Position numbers and translations under genes: made by a program. From Melieria omissa (lineage: Eukaryota; Arthropoda; Insecta; Diptera; Ulidiidae), in the NCBI GenBank assembly GCA_963971225.1, contig OZ020267.1, positions 67,236,577 through 67,300,576 on the forward strand: a stretch of 64,000 nucleotides of DNA, written 5' to 3'. Shown piece by piece: positions 27,371 through 39,175 of the stretch (its first letter is position 1; every line of letters begins with the position of its first letter). The notes under the pieces were generated by a model. It had not been told where the DNA came from and made no database searches. It saw only the letters and a program-made list of their open reading frames with translations.

Positions 27371-28062
27371 TTTCTGGTTGTTGGTCGTTTTTCTGAGAAG
27401 GCTTATTTGTGTATTTTGCTTTTTGTTGTCACAATTAACAATTAGAGCTGTCATAATCAGCTGTTGATGTAAACAAGCAGAGGCTGCCACTTTTTATCGA
27501 CAACGAAGCAAATGAACGATTTTTCCAAAGCTGGGTGTTGAAAGAGTATCTCCGATCATTAAAGTGTTTATTTACTTCATTTTTGAGTATCTGTTTCAAA
27601 TTCATATTTTATATTTAGCATTGATTCATGCCACTGCCCGTCACGCGTCGGCAGCTCTTCGCTCGATTAATCGATAACACTCCATGCGAGCGATTGCCAA
27701 CTCTGTTTGCCATTTGTTCAGCACATTTGTTAACACTCCTGTGCACTTTGCTAGTTTAAGGAAAATCAAATAACAACAAATAGCCGTAAGTAAAACATTA
27801 AACCAGCTCAATAAACAGTTAATCCGCTGTTGTAATTTCGCAAAAAACAACAAAGTTATAGTCGAATAAGTGGAAAAAATCAATTAGTAAAGAATGTCAA
27901 CATGTCATTCTTTCAGTTAGCAAAAAAGAAAATACAAAAGTGCAGCACCAGGCAATAAAATAAATGTTATTGTTTCCGTTAAAGAAAGTAAAAGTGCGGT
28001 AAGCAGCCTTAAACTCCTTAAATAAGTAGCAACTTGACCATTATTGCCTGTCACCGTTTCAG
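27371..28062. promoter_or_regulatory. Divergent promoter region with 5' UTR intron of the pogo-derived gene
   Basis: About 0.7 kb separates the divergent MBLAC1-like and pogo-derived genes. It holds DRE-like ATCGATAA at about 27,669 and a second ATCGA motif near 27,497; DREF sites are common at housekeeping fly promoters. On the plus strand a 64-nt 5' UTR intron is visible at 27,999-28,062, from GTAAGC to a TTTCAG acceptor 18 nt before the ATG. No TATA box was recognised. Transcription starts are not resolved. Confidence 0.5.
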
Positions 28063-28080
28063 CGCCCAAACAGCAGCAAC

Positions 28081-30045
28081 ATGACCACCAAGAAAAGACT
28101 CCATCCACCAGCATTGACCAACGAAGATGCATCCCATACTGCATTGAGCGGCCAGAAGCGCCGTCGGCGTTGCCTAACCATTGAAGACAAAATAAAGCTG
28201 CTCGACCGTTTGCACGCTGGCGAACGTCCCTTGGAACTAAGCCGAAAAAGTGACGTAAGCGAGAGTGCCATACGTGCGTTGCTGCGCTGCGAGAAGCAGC
28301 TGCGCCAATATGCAGCCCACTGTACACCAGACGTCTATCGTTCCACCACATACATTCCGCGCGATTTCACATTGGAGAAAACTGAGCAAATGCTGCATGG
28401 TTGGTACGAGGAGCAGCGCGCACTTGGGCGCACGCTCACCATTGTTGGCATATGCGCCAAGGCACGCGAGTTGTATGCAGCGCTTAAGGAGGCTGATGGC
28501 GCTGACGTGAAGTCGGCAAGCAAACAAGCAGCGACATCGGAAAAGGAGAGCACAGAAAATGAGGATGACTACGACGCTGATGGTGATGATGCCTACGCTG
28601 ATCAGCCAGATGACGAACTAGATGTGGATAAAGAGGACGAGCGCGATTTCAAGGCCAGCAAAGGCTGGTTCACAAAATTTCGCAAACGCTATAAGCTAGA
28701 CTTTCGCTCCTTGCATGAAGCGGAACCTTTGGATACGACGGCCGCTAATAAATACCCCGCGACATTTGCACAAACCGTGCGTACTGGCAACTATCAACCG
28801 CAGCAGGTGTTTTCCGCGGCGCAATTCTCACTTGCCTGGAAACAGATGCCGGAGCGCACATCCATAGCACAGCGTGATCAGCCACGAAGCAAGCTGAGCG
28901 AACGCATTAGCCTGCTGTTTTGCGGCAACGCATACGGCGATTTTAGCGTCAAGCCAATGCTGATCCATCGCACATTGTCGCCGTACTGTTTGCGGTCCTG
29001 CAAGGCAGAGGACTTGCCTGTCTTCTGGCGTGCTCGGCCGCGTCACTCACAGAGCACACCAAAGGTGACGCCTACGCACTTTCACGAGTGGCTGACGCAG
29101 TGCTTCGTGCCCATGGTACATGATTATCTGCACATAATGGAGCTGGAATTGCGTTGTTTGTTACTGCTTGACGCTGAGCTGTTGCAGCAAGCACAACTAC
29201 CGCCCTACGATGATAAGTTTGTGCAGTTGGAGTTTTTGCCTGCGAACACGGCGCCATTGTTGCAGCCATTGACGCTGAGTGTAGTGCCGCTGTTTAAATG
29301 TACCTATCTGCGGCGAGTGTTTGCCTACTTTCATAGCTGCTTGGAGGTGCAACAGGAGCAGAGTATGTACAAGGTGTGGCGCAACTTTACCATTTCTGAG
29401 GCTATTGACATAATACAAGAGGCCCTAGAGGAGCTAAGCAGCAGCTGTTGGAATGGTGGCTGGCAGCCAATATGGAAGGAGGTCTGTGCTAAAAGTTATT
29501 TTAAGCGTTTTTGTATACAAGAAAATAAATGTTTCTATATTTAGATTGTGCGCGAACCCTTCAGAAGCTCGTCAGTAATCTATGAGATTCAGCGCATTGT
29601 TGATGTTGGTTGCCATCTTCCCGGTAAAGGCTTCTCCGATATGACCATGGAAGATGTACAAAAACATTTGAAATTGGCGAGTGAAGACGCTGAAAGTGCG
29701 CAGGCGACAACAACTACAAAATGTGAATTTGATAGGCTACTTGAAGATGATCAAAGCACTGACAATACTAGCGCTGTAAACAATTTTGAGGTTATTGAGA
29801 CTGAAAGCGAAGCTAATACAAAACAGTTGCGGAAAGTGTGCAACGGAAATCAACAAAGCAGAGTAAAAATTATCAATAAAGCATTGGCATTATCAAAGGA
29901 GCTGGCATCTACTTTGGGACAACTGCAGCAAGACGACCGCAAACAACATTTGACATTCGTAAACGATTTGCAGCAACTAATGCAACCATACAGAAGATTA
30001 AAAGAACAGCTTTTGCAGCCGAGTGTTACTGAATTTTTTAAGTAG
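28081..30045 (+). CDS. Domesticated pogo/Tigger (CENP-B/Jerky family) transposase-derived protein
   Basis: Two exons: 28,081-29,481 and 29,545-30,045, joined over a 63-nt intron (GTCTGT to TATTTAG), giving 633 residues. Residues about 26-80 are a CENP-B N-terminal/psq-like helix-turn-helix after a basic KRRRR stretch; about 100-140 resemble the second CENP-B helix domain; about 165-205 are an acidic insert; about 220-440 align with a DDE_1 core. Catalysis looks lost: in the family's NADET block the first Asp is Ala247 (VFSAAQFSLAW), the second Asp remains (Asp364 in LLLLD), and the third, in the QPMDQG block, is Thr398 (QPLTLS). No flanking inverted repeats are seen. Intron, UTR intron and full-length frame point to a host gene, probably a DNA- or chromatin-binding protein. 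Target and exact orthologue are unknown. Intron retention would give a 487-residue form. Confidence 0.85.
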
Positions 30046-30553
30046 TAAGTTTTCTAAGTAATGTTTTGCAATAAATATACTATTTTTGTGATTTAATTTG
30101 CAATGGGCATGTTGAAAAGGTTCTTGATATCAAGCTAAGTAATGCATTTTTATAAATTATACTATATTGACTATTTTAATTACTAAATAGGATATTTTCA
30201 AAACAATATTAGAAATGTATTTATAACCAGATCCTTACCATGAATTTCTTCAGTCTATATTTTATATCTAGTATGCATATCTGCTATAATATAACTTGTT
30301 GGAAACAACAGTGTTGAAGACACATTTCAAGCGGGTGGAATGTGTGGTATCACAACGGGTCAAATAGTCCTAAGTGTGTCTCAAACAGAGGCAGCCACTA
30401 CAACCAACCAACCAACCATAACTTGCTGCAGTCGGAGGTCCCTCTATCTAGTCCGGTTTTCGGCCATCAATATGTTACTCACCCAGTACTTTACAGTTGG
30501 ACTGTATATCTGACAGTATTCATAAAATTAGTTACTCCTGAAACTTAAACACG
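30046..30553. other. 3' flank of pogo-derived gene and intergenic DNA
   Basis: A plus-strand AATAAA at about 30,070 lies 25 nt after the stop codon and is the likely polyadenylation signal. The rest is AT-rich, apart from the retroelement-like tail at 30,342-30,419. Confidence 0.6.
30342..30419 (+). mobile_element. Possible non-LTR/SINE 3' tail ending in (AACC)n
   Basis: A GC-richer segment containing GTGGTATCACAACGG and AATAGTCCTAAGTG and ending in four CAAC/AACC units. It resembles the 3' tails of dispersed non-LTR elements in acalyptrate flies. Recognition is from memory of the style, with no target duplication established. Confidence 0.3.
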
Positions 30554-30985
30554 TGGTGTCCGACCGAATATTCGGTTTCGGCCCAAATTAGTGGTTTTGG
30601 TTTCGGTTTCAGTTTCGGCCAAAATATGACCGAAAAGCCGAAACCGAAAAATTGTATAATATTTTATACATTATATTTTTATTTTATTTATTTTATTTTA
30701 TTATTTTATTTTATTTATTTTATTATATTTATTTTTATTATTTTTTTATGTTTATGCTTTTAAAAAATAATGAATTGTTTTTATTAATATTTATTTATTT
30801 ATGTTATGTTTGTTGGTTTTTTGTTTATTTACTTGAAGTAAAATTTTTTTTGAAAACACAAATTGCTTGATATGGTCATTTTTATTTCAAATAGAATTTT
30901 TCGGTTTCGGTTTCGGCCGAATATAAAAAAAACCGAATATTCGGTTTCGGTTTCGGTCCAAAAATGTGGTTTCGGTCGGACACTA
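30554..30985. mobile_element. hAT-type MITE (432 bp)
   Basis: The ends are inverted: TGGTGTCCGACCGAA on the left and TTTCGGTCGGACACTA on the right, with many internal GGTTTCGG copies in both orientations. It is flanked by the 8-bp near-duplicate TAAACACG (30,546-30,553) / TAAATACG (30,986-30,993), with one mismatch. An 8-bp target duplication is the hAT signature. The AT-rich middle codes for nothing recognisable. Confidence 0.8.
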
Positions 30986-30993
30986 TAAATACG

Positions 30994-33584
30994 AGACCAA
31001 CGCTTTTCCGTTGAATATCTTGGCGTCTTTAATTTGCATTGTTCTCGCATAAATCCCTACAATATTTCGCTTTAATGGCTTATCATCATCATCTTAAATT
31101 AAATTTGCTTCATATTAACCAACTTGCTAACTGTTTATCCACCTCAACGTCCGAGAACGCCAAAACCTTCTTACTCAACACCCAAACAGGCTAAGCAAGC
31201 CACACATTTCTATTCAACTCCTATACATCACACTTAACAACTGCGCACAACAAACACGCTTGGATGAAACTTAACACAACAACAACTAACTAACTACTCA
31301 CTAAATAGAGGACAACATCACAGAAAACTTGTTCGGTTTGTTTTGAAGACGAGGCTGTCACTTTCAAATGCAGCAGCAACCACTCCTCTCAAATTGTCAT
31401 CGCGGCAACTTTGCATGTGAAATGACAAAACAAATAGGAGCCATGACCAGATATAAGTTGATAGCATAGTATTAAAACAAAAACAAAATACAACCGTTGT
31501 GGTTACGGGTGGGCCTGGATTGCGGCCCACAGACCTTGACCTCGGAGCAAATCGGGTTGTTGTGCTGAAATACAATTCCGAATAGAAACGCGCACTGCAA
31601 AAATAAGACAATTTTTTCTCATGCACACATTTTTTATTATTATGCAAAATGCGTAAATTGGGTATACATGAAACTTTCTCCGCTATTCAGCTGTCGTTAA
31701 CTGCTGCTCGTCTTTCGGTTTTCAGTTGCTTTAAATTCGTTATGCGGTGTGCTTAGAATTTCTGCAAACGCAGCATTTTGGTATTAAACGCTTTTTACAA
31801 TCTCAGCGCGGAATGTTTGGCATTTTTTGTTTATACTCAAAGACCAACACATACGCATAAAGTTCAAGCGTTGAAAGCCGGTTTTCGTTTTGTAGCGTGC
31901 TAGCAGCTCGTACGTAAACAAGCGTTTCACTGGGTGTAGGCCCAGTGGGTCCCTCTGTGCTACTGCAAGCTACATTATGGGAAATTGCATCATGCAAGTT
32001 GAAAGACTCAAAAGCGTAGGATACTGAAATGCGGATAGGAAGCAACTTTAAAGAGTTGAGACAATTATTGATAAATTCTAAAGGAAGAGTATTCAAGACG
32101 TTCAGAAAGACGTTAAGATGTTAAAGATGTCAAGCAGCTGCAAGAAGTATTTGATTCATCTTAAAGAATACAATTTTATTTAAAACCTATAATAAAGTCA
32201 AACCTCAGTTTATCAATCAGTCATTTTGGGTAAGTTGGTGCTGCTGTCGATATGGACAAATTTTAATTGACCGGGATCGGGTACTAGATCTTCTCTAGAA
32301 TGATAGTTAGGCAAGTCCAAGTACAAAACTAAAAGCCAAACGGTGCAAACAGTACATCAGGAACCTACTTAGAGTCAGTGGAGTTAACAAATATTCAATT
32401 TATTCACATTCTATCTTATGGAGGTTGCTGCACGCTGAATCTGTGAAACACAATCATTCTGATTGACATTGCAAATAAATAATGTCAAAGAACTATTCCA
32501 GCCCCTCTGCACCCTAACTGCGCCTACCTACGCCACACATACACACACACCCACAAATCTTAGTTTGTAATTATAAAAATCGTTTTTTGTTGTTGCATTA
32601 TTTCTTTCCCCCTTCTACAATGTGCAAAATAACGTGCCTGCGCCAAATATTGCGGTGCCTGGCAGAAATAATGAGTGAGTACAAGTAAGCGGCCGCATTA
32701 GTGCTCCTGAGTTTTGTCTGCAACAGTCACAACAATTACAGACAGACAAACATACACACAGTCGCGGCCAATAGTGCGGCACGTATCTAATAGAGTCCCC
32801 GAGAGCAACAACCGTCAAACCGCCAATCTACCTGTTCAATGAATGACTTCGGTTTGGCGTAAAAGATTTACAGCAGCGAGCGAATTTAACCATCTAAAAA
32901 AGCAATAACAAAAAAATACTCGTGGCTGCAACAACGCGCAATAGAAACGCGCGCACAACAAACAAGAAACATCACCAGCTAGAAAGCAACGAAACCGCGC
33001 GGCCAGATAACTGAAACCGCAATATCGCCAAGCACACGGCGCACCAAGTGGCAGTCACTGTGCCAACCGAACCAGCCAGCCAGCCAGTCAGTCAGCCATA
33101 CAGCCAGCGAGACAACTGCGGCCAGTCAAATAACAAACTGTAAACTTGCTCCCCAAAGAGCTGAACGTGCAGTCAACAAGTCAACCTGAATCGAATCGAG
33201 CCGAGTTGAGTTGAGTCGATGCGAACGAATCGAATGGCTCGGAGTGAAATGGTATGAGGTATGGTGGCGTTGTGTGGAATTTTATAGGGCAAATTGGAGT
33301 AATTCGAAACCAATAGGGAAAAGCGCGAGAGAGCATCTACATCTTCCAGATCGAATTTGGTTTCTTGGACTGTCAAAAATTTGAGCGAAGCAACGAATAG
33401 GCCAGATACCATTTATAGATCCATTATGATTGTGATGGCTATAGGCTCGGTTACATATGTATGTAGAGGAAGTGAACTATTGTGTCTTTCCTCTCTTCCT
33501 CATTGGGACAGGCCACGTTTAGAACGCTTTGGAATTAAATAAATAAATGTCATTTCAAATAACCTTAACAACTAAATATTTTAA
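30994..33584. other. Intergenic, nothing recognised
   Basis: I find no supported gene. Minus-strand frames at 31,318-31,647 and 31,803-32,096 lack domains and neighbouring splice structure. Part of it (about 32.8-33.2 kb) has the A-rich, CAG-containing style of a 5' leader and could belong to an unidentified transcript. Confidence 0.4.
33071..33108. repeat. (CAGC)n / (CAGT)n microsatellite
   Basis: Interrupted tetranucleotide run of AGCC and AGTC units. Confidence 0.8.
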
Positions 33585-34102
33585 CCCTTCGCTGCATGGC
33601 ATTGCATATATGCAATGTTAACTTTTCATAGATTTGGAAACTATTCTGTTCACTATTTTACAGTCATTCATTCTTCATTTGTGTCTTTTATGTTAAAACA
33701 TTTGATTACTATCGGAATTTTGCGAATAACATTGAAAGTATGTTCAAAAGAATCGAAAAAACTGTAAGTGTCTCGATTTGGTGAACGAATTTTGGTTTTT
33801 GATGGCGATGGTGATATGGCGGTGGCCGTCGCTCAGCTGTTTAGTGCGTTGAATTACGAGTATTCAGTGACGCCTGACCTCTGTTCAACTCCCCGTAGTA
33901 GCCAACACTAAAGCATAGATAAAACAGACTTTCATTTCGGCAGTAGCGTTCTCACCAGGATACGGAAAATGTTCGCAAAACGTCTTTCATAGATACAGGA
34001 ATTCAACAAAACTTCCTTTTTACCATCAGAACTTCACAAGCAACAAGAATTATATCACAAAAATGTTTTTCCTTCACGGAAATTAAATCATGCAACGAAG
34101 GG
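33585..34102. mobile_element. piggyBac-type MITE (518 bp)
   Basis: The left end CCCTTCGCTGCATG follows TTAA (33,581-33,584). The right end is its inverted copy CATGCAACGAAGGG with one mismatch, followed by ATAA, a one-base decayed TTAA. CCC-starting ends at TTAA are the piggyBac signature. An 18-bp perfect palindrome lies close to the left end (CATTGCATATATGCAATG). It is noncoding and carries a SINE-like insert. Confidence 0.7.
33812..33905 (+). mobile_element. tRNA-derived SINE head, fragment nested in a MITE
   Basis: Pol III-like boxes: GTCGCTCAGCTGTTTAGTGC (A box at about 33,829) and GTTCAACTCCC (B box at about 33,883). Box spacing (about 54 nt) and the block CAGCTGTTTAGTGCG match the full SINE at 63,096 (CAGTTGGTTAGTGCG). 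The 3' half is missing or unrecognisable. Confidence 0.5.
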
Positions 34103-36169
34103 ATAAAAATTTAGACGAACCATAGAATGATTCTAAAAAAATGTTTCCATTCAACTGAATAGTTTCCACACACTATTAAGAAATGTCTCAAAATCACTCG
34201 AATTTTGCCATTTCAGTGATAATTTAAACACTCCACACAACTTTGGGATTGCGCCCGATCAATGCCGCAAGTTTTCAATATCGCTTCGGTCATATTGCCG
34301 TCGCTCACGCTATAACAATTGGCCGCTGGAGAAGCAAATAAAACTGGCAAACAGTTAAAAACAGTCACGATCCAACGTTGTTCCGTGTCTCGCACGCAGC
34401 GCGCACCGGAGTGAGTAAAATTTGTAAAACCTTACACAAAAACAAAAGTGCAGAAATGCTTAGCATGAAATGTACAAACAACAAAACGAAAGACACAGGA
34501 AAAGAACTTGCTGCGACATTCCGAAATGACGCCAATATTACGAATTTACATAATTCAAGTGTTGTGAGAATGAAACTGAAATTCCTTTGGACTGTTTCGC
34601 TGAATTCGAGGTGTTGGCCTACGATCGCATTGGCATTTGTGATGTATGTTGTGCATGCGCAACGCTCAAAGAAACTCAAACCAAAACAACAACAACGAGC
34701 GCACATTTTCTTTGGCTTTCATCTTTTGTCAGAGTCAAAGATTTCGTTGTCGCCAGCGCTCGAAATGGTGCAAACTTTTACAAATGTCAATCGTTCAGCT
34801 GAAAGGAGACCGATCGGCCAACGCACCGCACTGCTGGCTTGGTGTAGTTTTAATTAATGATCTCGTGCAGCGGCCAATATGAACCGGTGGAGTCGCAGCT
34901 GTGCACACTTCCATTTCCATTTCCATTTCAAAGCGCATTTCGGTTTCAGTTTGCAGCAGCCTAAACTTGTTGTTGGCCATGCGCGTGCAGCGGTACTTGT
35001 AACCTGCACTAAATACACTTGCACCGCCAATTGCCATCGTTGTCGCATTCAACCAGTGCCGCGGTGAAATGTATTTTCGCGTTTGCGTTGTGCTTATGGC
35101 GGCCTCCTTTGCTAATCACCTACAATTCTGAATTTCTTAAAGCTTTCAAGAAATTCTTATTATTATTTTCTTTTGTTATTTTTGATACTTTGCGGTGCGT
35201 TGGCGCTGATTTTGAAGTGTGTCATCAGCAACTTCTGCTGTAGCTGCTCATCACTACGTAACAGTGCACGTTACGCGTTTAGACGTAGTTTGAGTCGGTT
35301 GCTGGCATCATCATCACCAGCAGCACTCCACGCTAATCGGCTACAGTCGCGCGCATAGCTAATGTCAGACATTGGCACACGCACCAGACGAATTTTCGAG
35401 TCGACGCCCTTCGCCGTCGTGGTAATTTATGTGCAGCAAAATATCTGATTTGCATCGCAAAGCACTGTCGAGAAGCTGCTTTTAACTGGTATTTAAGCTC
35501 GGTTCGGAATTCAACATTAACCGACAAGTGAACTGTGAAAACTATATTTTAAAGTTAAAGTGCCGTAAACGAAAGTCAAGTGCGGTCAGCAGAGCGATAC
35601 TAACGACGATTCCATAAAAAAGTCATCTTCCATTAAAAATTGTATATTGTTTTGCTGTGAATTGTATTTAGTGCTTTCGGAAGCTGTGGTTTAATTGATT
35701 AAAAAATAACATGAAGTTCCGTCAGTTATGCGGAATCGATTATTTTCACTTCCAATCTATGTATAGGTTGGCACTTTTAGGGCTACTAAGCAAGATACAC
35801 TTGTATGTTAGCACCCACCTGCCTGTTTACTTAGAAACAGAATACTTATTCTGACTTTTAGATTAGAATATTTTTTATTAGAATATTCTCTATAAGATCA
35901 CCAGGCACTTGTTGATGAATACTTGAAGCCCAAGTTTCGTTTCCATGCATCAACATTCAATTCAATTCACACAATTCAAATATTCATTTGCATTTTTGTG
36001 TTCCTAGAACTCTGTAAACTCACCCAAACTGGTTCAATGACTATAGGAAATGCTTTGCTAAAATTTAAAGTAAAAAATTTGTGTGGATTTGAAATTGTTT
36101 ATCGGAGCAAACACATAAATACAAACATCTTGTAATCTTATATTGTTGCATTTCTTTTAATACAGTTAA
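34103..36169. other. Intergenic with possible upstream exon of the Nudix gene
   Basis: No coding gene is supported; the frame at 34,378-34,857 has no domain. Around 35,490 a TATTTAAG is followed about 23 nt later by TTCAAC and then A-rich leader-like sequence (35,513-35,640). This could be the promoter and noncoding first exon of the Nudix gene, whose coding exon is preceded by an acceptor at 36,830. A convincing donor was not found. Confidence 0.3.
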
Positions 36170-36693
36170 CCCTTTTGACCCAGATTTTTACCCTTTGTCT
36201 CGATATTACTTTTTAGTATTTAAATCATGAAACGCTTACATAAAAAGTTTGCACACGACATTTAAAGTCGCCACGCCTCTTTGTTAGAGTTCCAGAGCTA
36301 GTTTGCTTTTGAACAATTTTAGCTTAAAACGGGTTAAATAAATTTTGTATTAATATTTCTTAATTACAGAAGAACTATTTCATATTTATGGAAAAATACA
36401 AAATTATCACTTTTTGATTTTATTTAACCTTTATTAAAGAAACAGGGTTTTGATCAAATGCGCCCAATTCGTAGACTTCAATAAGAACACAAACTTTCCC
36501 TGACATCGCTGCAAATTATTGGAAATTATTTTTGGGACAACGGTAAAATTTTTTTAATTTTCTTTGAATACACTTCTAAAAATATAAATTTGTTGGTGCC
36601 TACTTAAATTAAACCCATAAATCAATCGCAGCTTTTGGCTATAATATGACAAATAGGTGAAGTTGCTCTCAGGCAACTTAGCGGTCGAAAGGG
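36170..36693. mobile_element. piggyBac-type MITE (524 bp)
   Basis: Bounded by perfect TTAA duplications (36,166-36,169 and 36,694-36,697). The ends are CCCTTTTGACC and GGTCGAAAGGG, inverted with one mismatch. The interior is AT-rich and noncoding. If the Nudix gene has a 5' exon near 35.5 kb, this element lies inside its first intron. Confidence 0.8.
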
Positions 36694-36902
36694 TTAATAA
36701 GATATTTCACATACTCTAACTACAATCGTGTATACGATGTTTATAGCTATGTGTCTAGCCTCATCATTCGAAGTTAACCTGTTTACTTCCCATCAAATAA
36801 TTTCACTCACTCACATTTCACTCTTTTCAGAAAATTTATTTTTGATGCCCCTCTAGAATCCACCCAACGGATGTAAAATTTGAAATTCTTTTACACCAAA
36901 CC

Positions 36903-38017
36903 ATGCCGCAAACGCATCAAAACTCTGCAGTTCCCGCCATAGAGCAGAAACTGCTCAGCATCATAGCCGGTCAGGATCTGGGCGATATAACGCAAGAACT
37001 CTGTGACTTTTCGCTCGAGGAACAGAATGCCACCGCCGAAGCGCAGGGCATACAACCCACAGCCGCCGCCGATTTTGTGCCCGTGCTGGGCAAGTCGGTT
37101 ACCTACATAGTGGCTTGTGTGCTGATCAATGAGCAGGACGAGGTGCTCATGATGCAGGAGGCCAAGCAGTCCTGCGCGGGTAAGTGCCCCTTATGCCACT
37201 GTGCAAGGCAAGTTCAGAGCCACGCTTGACGTTTCCTTTCACAGGCAAGTGGTATCTGCCGGCCGGGCGCATGGAGAAGGGCGAGACGATCTGTGAGGCC
37301 GCTGTGCGTGAAGTGTACGAGGAGACTGGCCTGAACGTGAACATCACAACACTGCTGGCCATTGAGGCAGCCGGCGGCTCGTGGTTTCGCTTTGTGCTCA
37401 CCGGCCGCATCAGTGGTGGCGTGCTGAAGACGCCCGCCCAGGCCGACAACGAGTCGCTGCAGGCCAAATGGGTGGCCAATATTTCTGAGCTGCCGCTACG
37501 CGCCAACGATATACTCAACCTCATTGACATTGGGCGCACATATAGCAAGCGGCAGAATGCAGCGCAGCCGCAGCTCTGGCATCCGGAGGTGTTGCCCACG
37601 CGCTATTCGCATCACAAGAACTACTTGCGTGTCATTGCGGTGATACGGAAACGTGCCACGAACTCGCTCAACATTCTGGTGAGCGAAAAGAACGTGCATC
37701 ATTTTCCCACGGTCGAGGTGCATCCGCAGCGCAGCATGCACTCGACGCTGCGCAAGTTCATGATCGAGCTGTTCGGCGCCGAATTGCCGCAGCATCGGCC
37801 GCACGGCATACTCAGCGTCGAACACTGTCCATGCACCGTGCCGGAGACGAGTGACGGGCTGTGCCTCAACGTGCTGGTGGTGTTTCGGCCACCGTTGGAG
37901 GAGGTGGCGCTAATCGGCAAGTGCGCCTGGCACGAGCTGACCAAAACGCTCGAAGAGAAACTCGGCCGCATGCTGTCCAGTAAACACTCAACAATACCCC
38001 TGAACGTCATACGATAA
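36903..38017 (+). CDS. NUDT18-like Nudix hydrolase (8-oxo-(d)GDP phosphatase)
   Basis: Two exons, 36,903-37,179 and 37,245-38,017, joined over a 65-nt intron (GTAAGT to TTTCACAG, phase 1) to give 349 residues. The 23-residue Nudix box is complete at residues 100-122: G-x5-E-x7-REVYEETGL, with the metal-binding glutamates Glu115, Glu118 and Glu119. The flanking blocks VLMMQEAK, GKWYLPAGRME and the LLAIE...WFRF stretch after the box match the NUDT18/MTH3 subfamily, which hydrolyses 8-oxo-guanine and 8-oxo-adenine nucleoside diphosphates to keep them out of DNA and RNA. The C-terminal about 150 residues are an extension of unknown role. A T-rich acceptor at 36,830 suggests a noncoding exon upstream. 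Polyadenylation signal AATAAA at 38,175. Confidence 0.92.
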
Positions 38018-39175
38018 AGACGGCCAGCATTGGGTGCAACATAGCGAACAAAAACAAACGAGCAATCAATCAAAAATAACCGCAAGTGACAAAATGTAAC
38101 GCATATTTAAATCGATAATTAAATATTTATTCTTAACTTATCAGTACTATTTAAACGAAAAATTCATTGTTGTAAATAAATAAATTTCGTGTTATTTGTA
38201 AAAAGAGAATATTGGAATTTATGTGTTGAAATTATGTGGCAAAAGAGTTTTCAGAAATTCCTACAAAAGCATATCACAAGTCATATAATTAAATATTCTT
38301 GAATGAAGCTCGACCTTGGTGCACCGAGGTCTGTCGTGCCAGTTTTACATATATATTCAATGTTTAATAATGTACATTAACAACTTAATTTTAAATCACT
38401 CATCACTTACCCACAGATCACTTCAGTATAAAAGCAATGAAATCACTCGGCCATTTGCAATTCTCACTAGTAGTTTTATTATTTCAATAACAATAATAAA
38501 ACGAAATATTCGTGCAGTTCCATCCAATAAACACATTCCAAAAATCCAAATACATAATCATTGCTTTTAAGTATAACAAAATAGTATAAATTTCTGTTCT
38601 TCCATTGTAAGTAGGTATGTTGGTATGTGTGTGTAAATGCAAGTTCAGAAATGCCCACCGTTCGGTAATATCTGTTACAATTTTGTATACCTAAAGTATT
38701 ATTTATGTACCTCTTGTCTGTAAAGTAGTTGATACGAGGAACAATAAATGCGTACAAATTCCTTTCATTGGGGGAACGCGTGGCTTGTGACTTTGATGCA
38801 GGCTTGTTGGTTGCTACTGATTTTGTCTTGTTTTTTGTGGCTATTGCAAAAACGTCTGTCTGTGCCTCGCATTGAAATGTTATCTCATGGTCTTGCACAC
38901 TAAATTTTAAAATAAGGTGCACTCTTTATCATTTCTTAGGCTTAACTACTGTAACTCAACTTGACTAGGCCGCCAAGCAACCAAGAACTTTGTCGCTTAC
39001 TCTACGTTACGTTCGCCAAACTGCTTCCTACTTCACTGTTCCCATCACTGTTCGCACTTAACTATTTTACCAACTACGTTTAATTACAATTAATGATTTT
39101 GTATTACAACATGTACTCCGCCTCTACCGTCTAGTACTCGCCGCTTCTCCGTCCAGTCATACACTGCCTGCTGCT
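38018..39175. other. Convergent 3' region between Nudix gene and citrate carrier
   Basis: AT-rich and noncoding. Plus-strand AATAAA at 38,175-38,180 fits the Nudix gene end. A minus-strand signal (complement of TTTATT) near 38,474 could end the citrate-carrier transcript, giving a 3' UTR of about 0.7 kb. A near-perfect 20-bp palindrome around a GTGCAC core lies near 38,310-38,329. Confidence 0.5.

Noticed and set aside
27641..27883. 80-codon minus-strand frame in the divergent promoter region
   Set aside because: Hydrophobic start and charged tail look mildly protein-like, but it lies over DRE-like promoter motifs, has no clear polyadenylation signal, and no family is recognised.
31318..32096. 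Two minus-strand frames of about 100 codons
   Set aside because: No domains, no matching splice sites, and no conserved-looking composition.
34378..34857. 159-codon plus-strand frame and its minus-strand counterpart
   Set aside because: Neither strand shows a domain, and an early donor-like GTGAGT and the leader-like composition fit noncoding DNA better.
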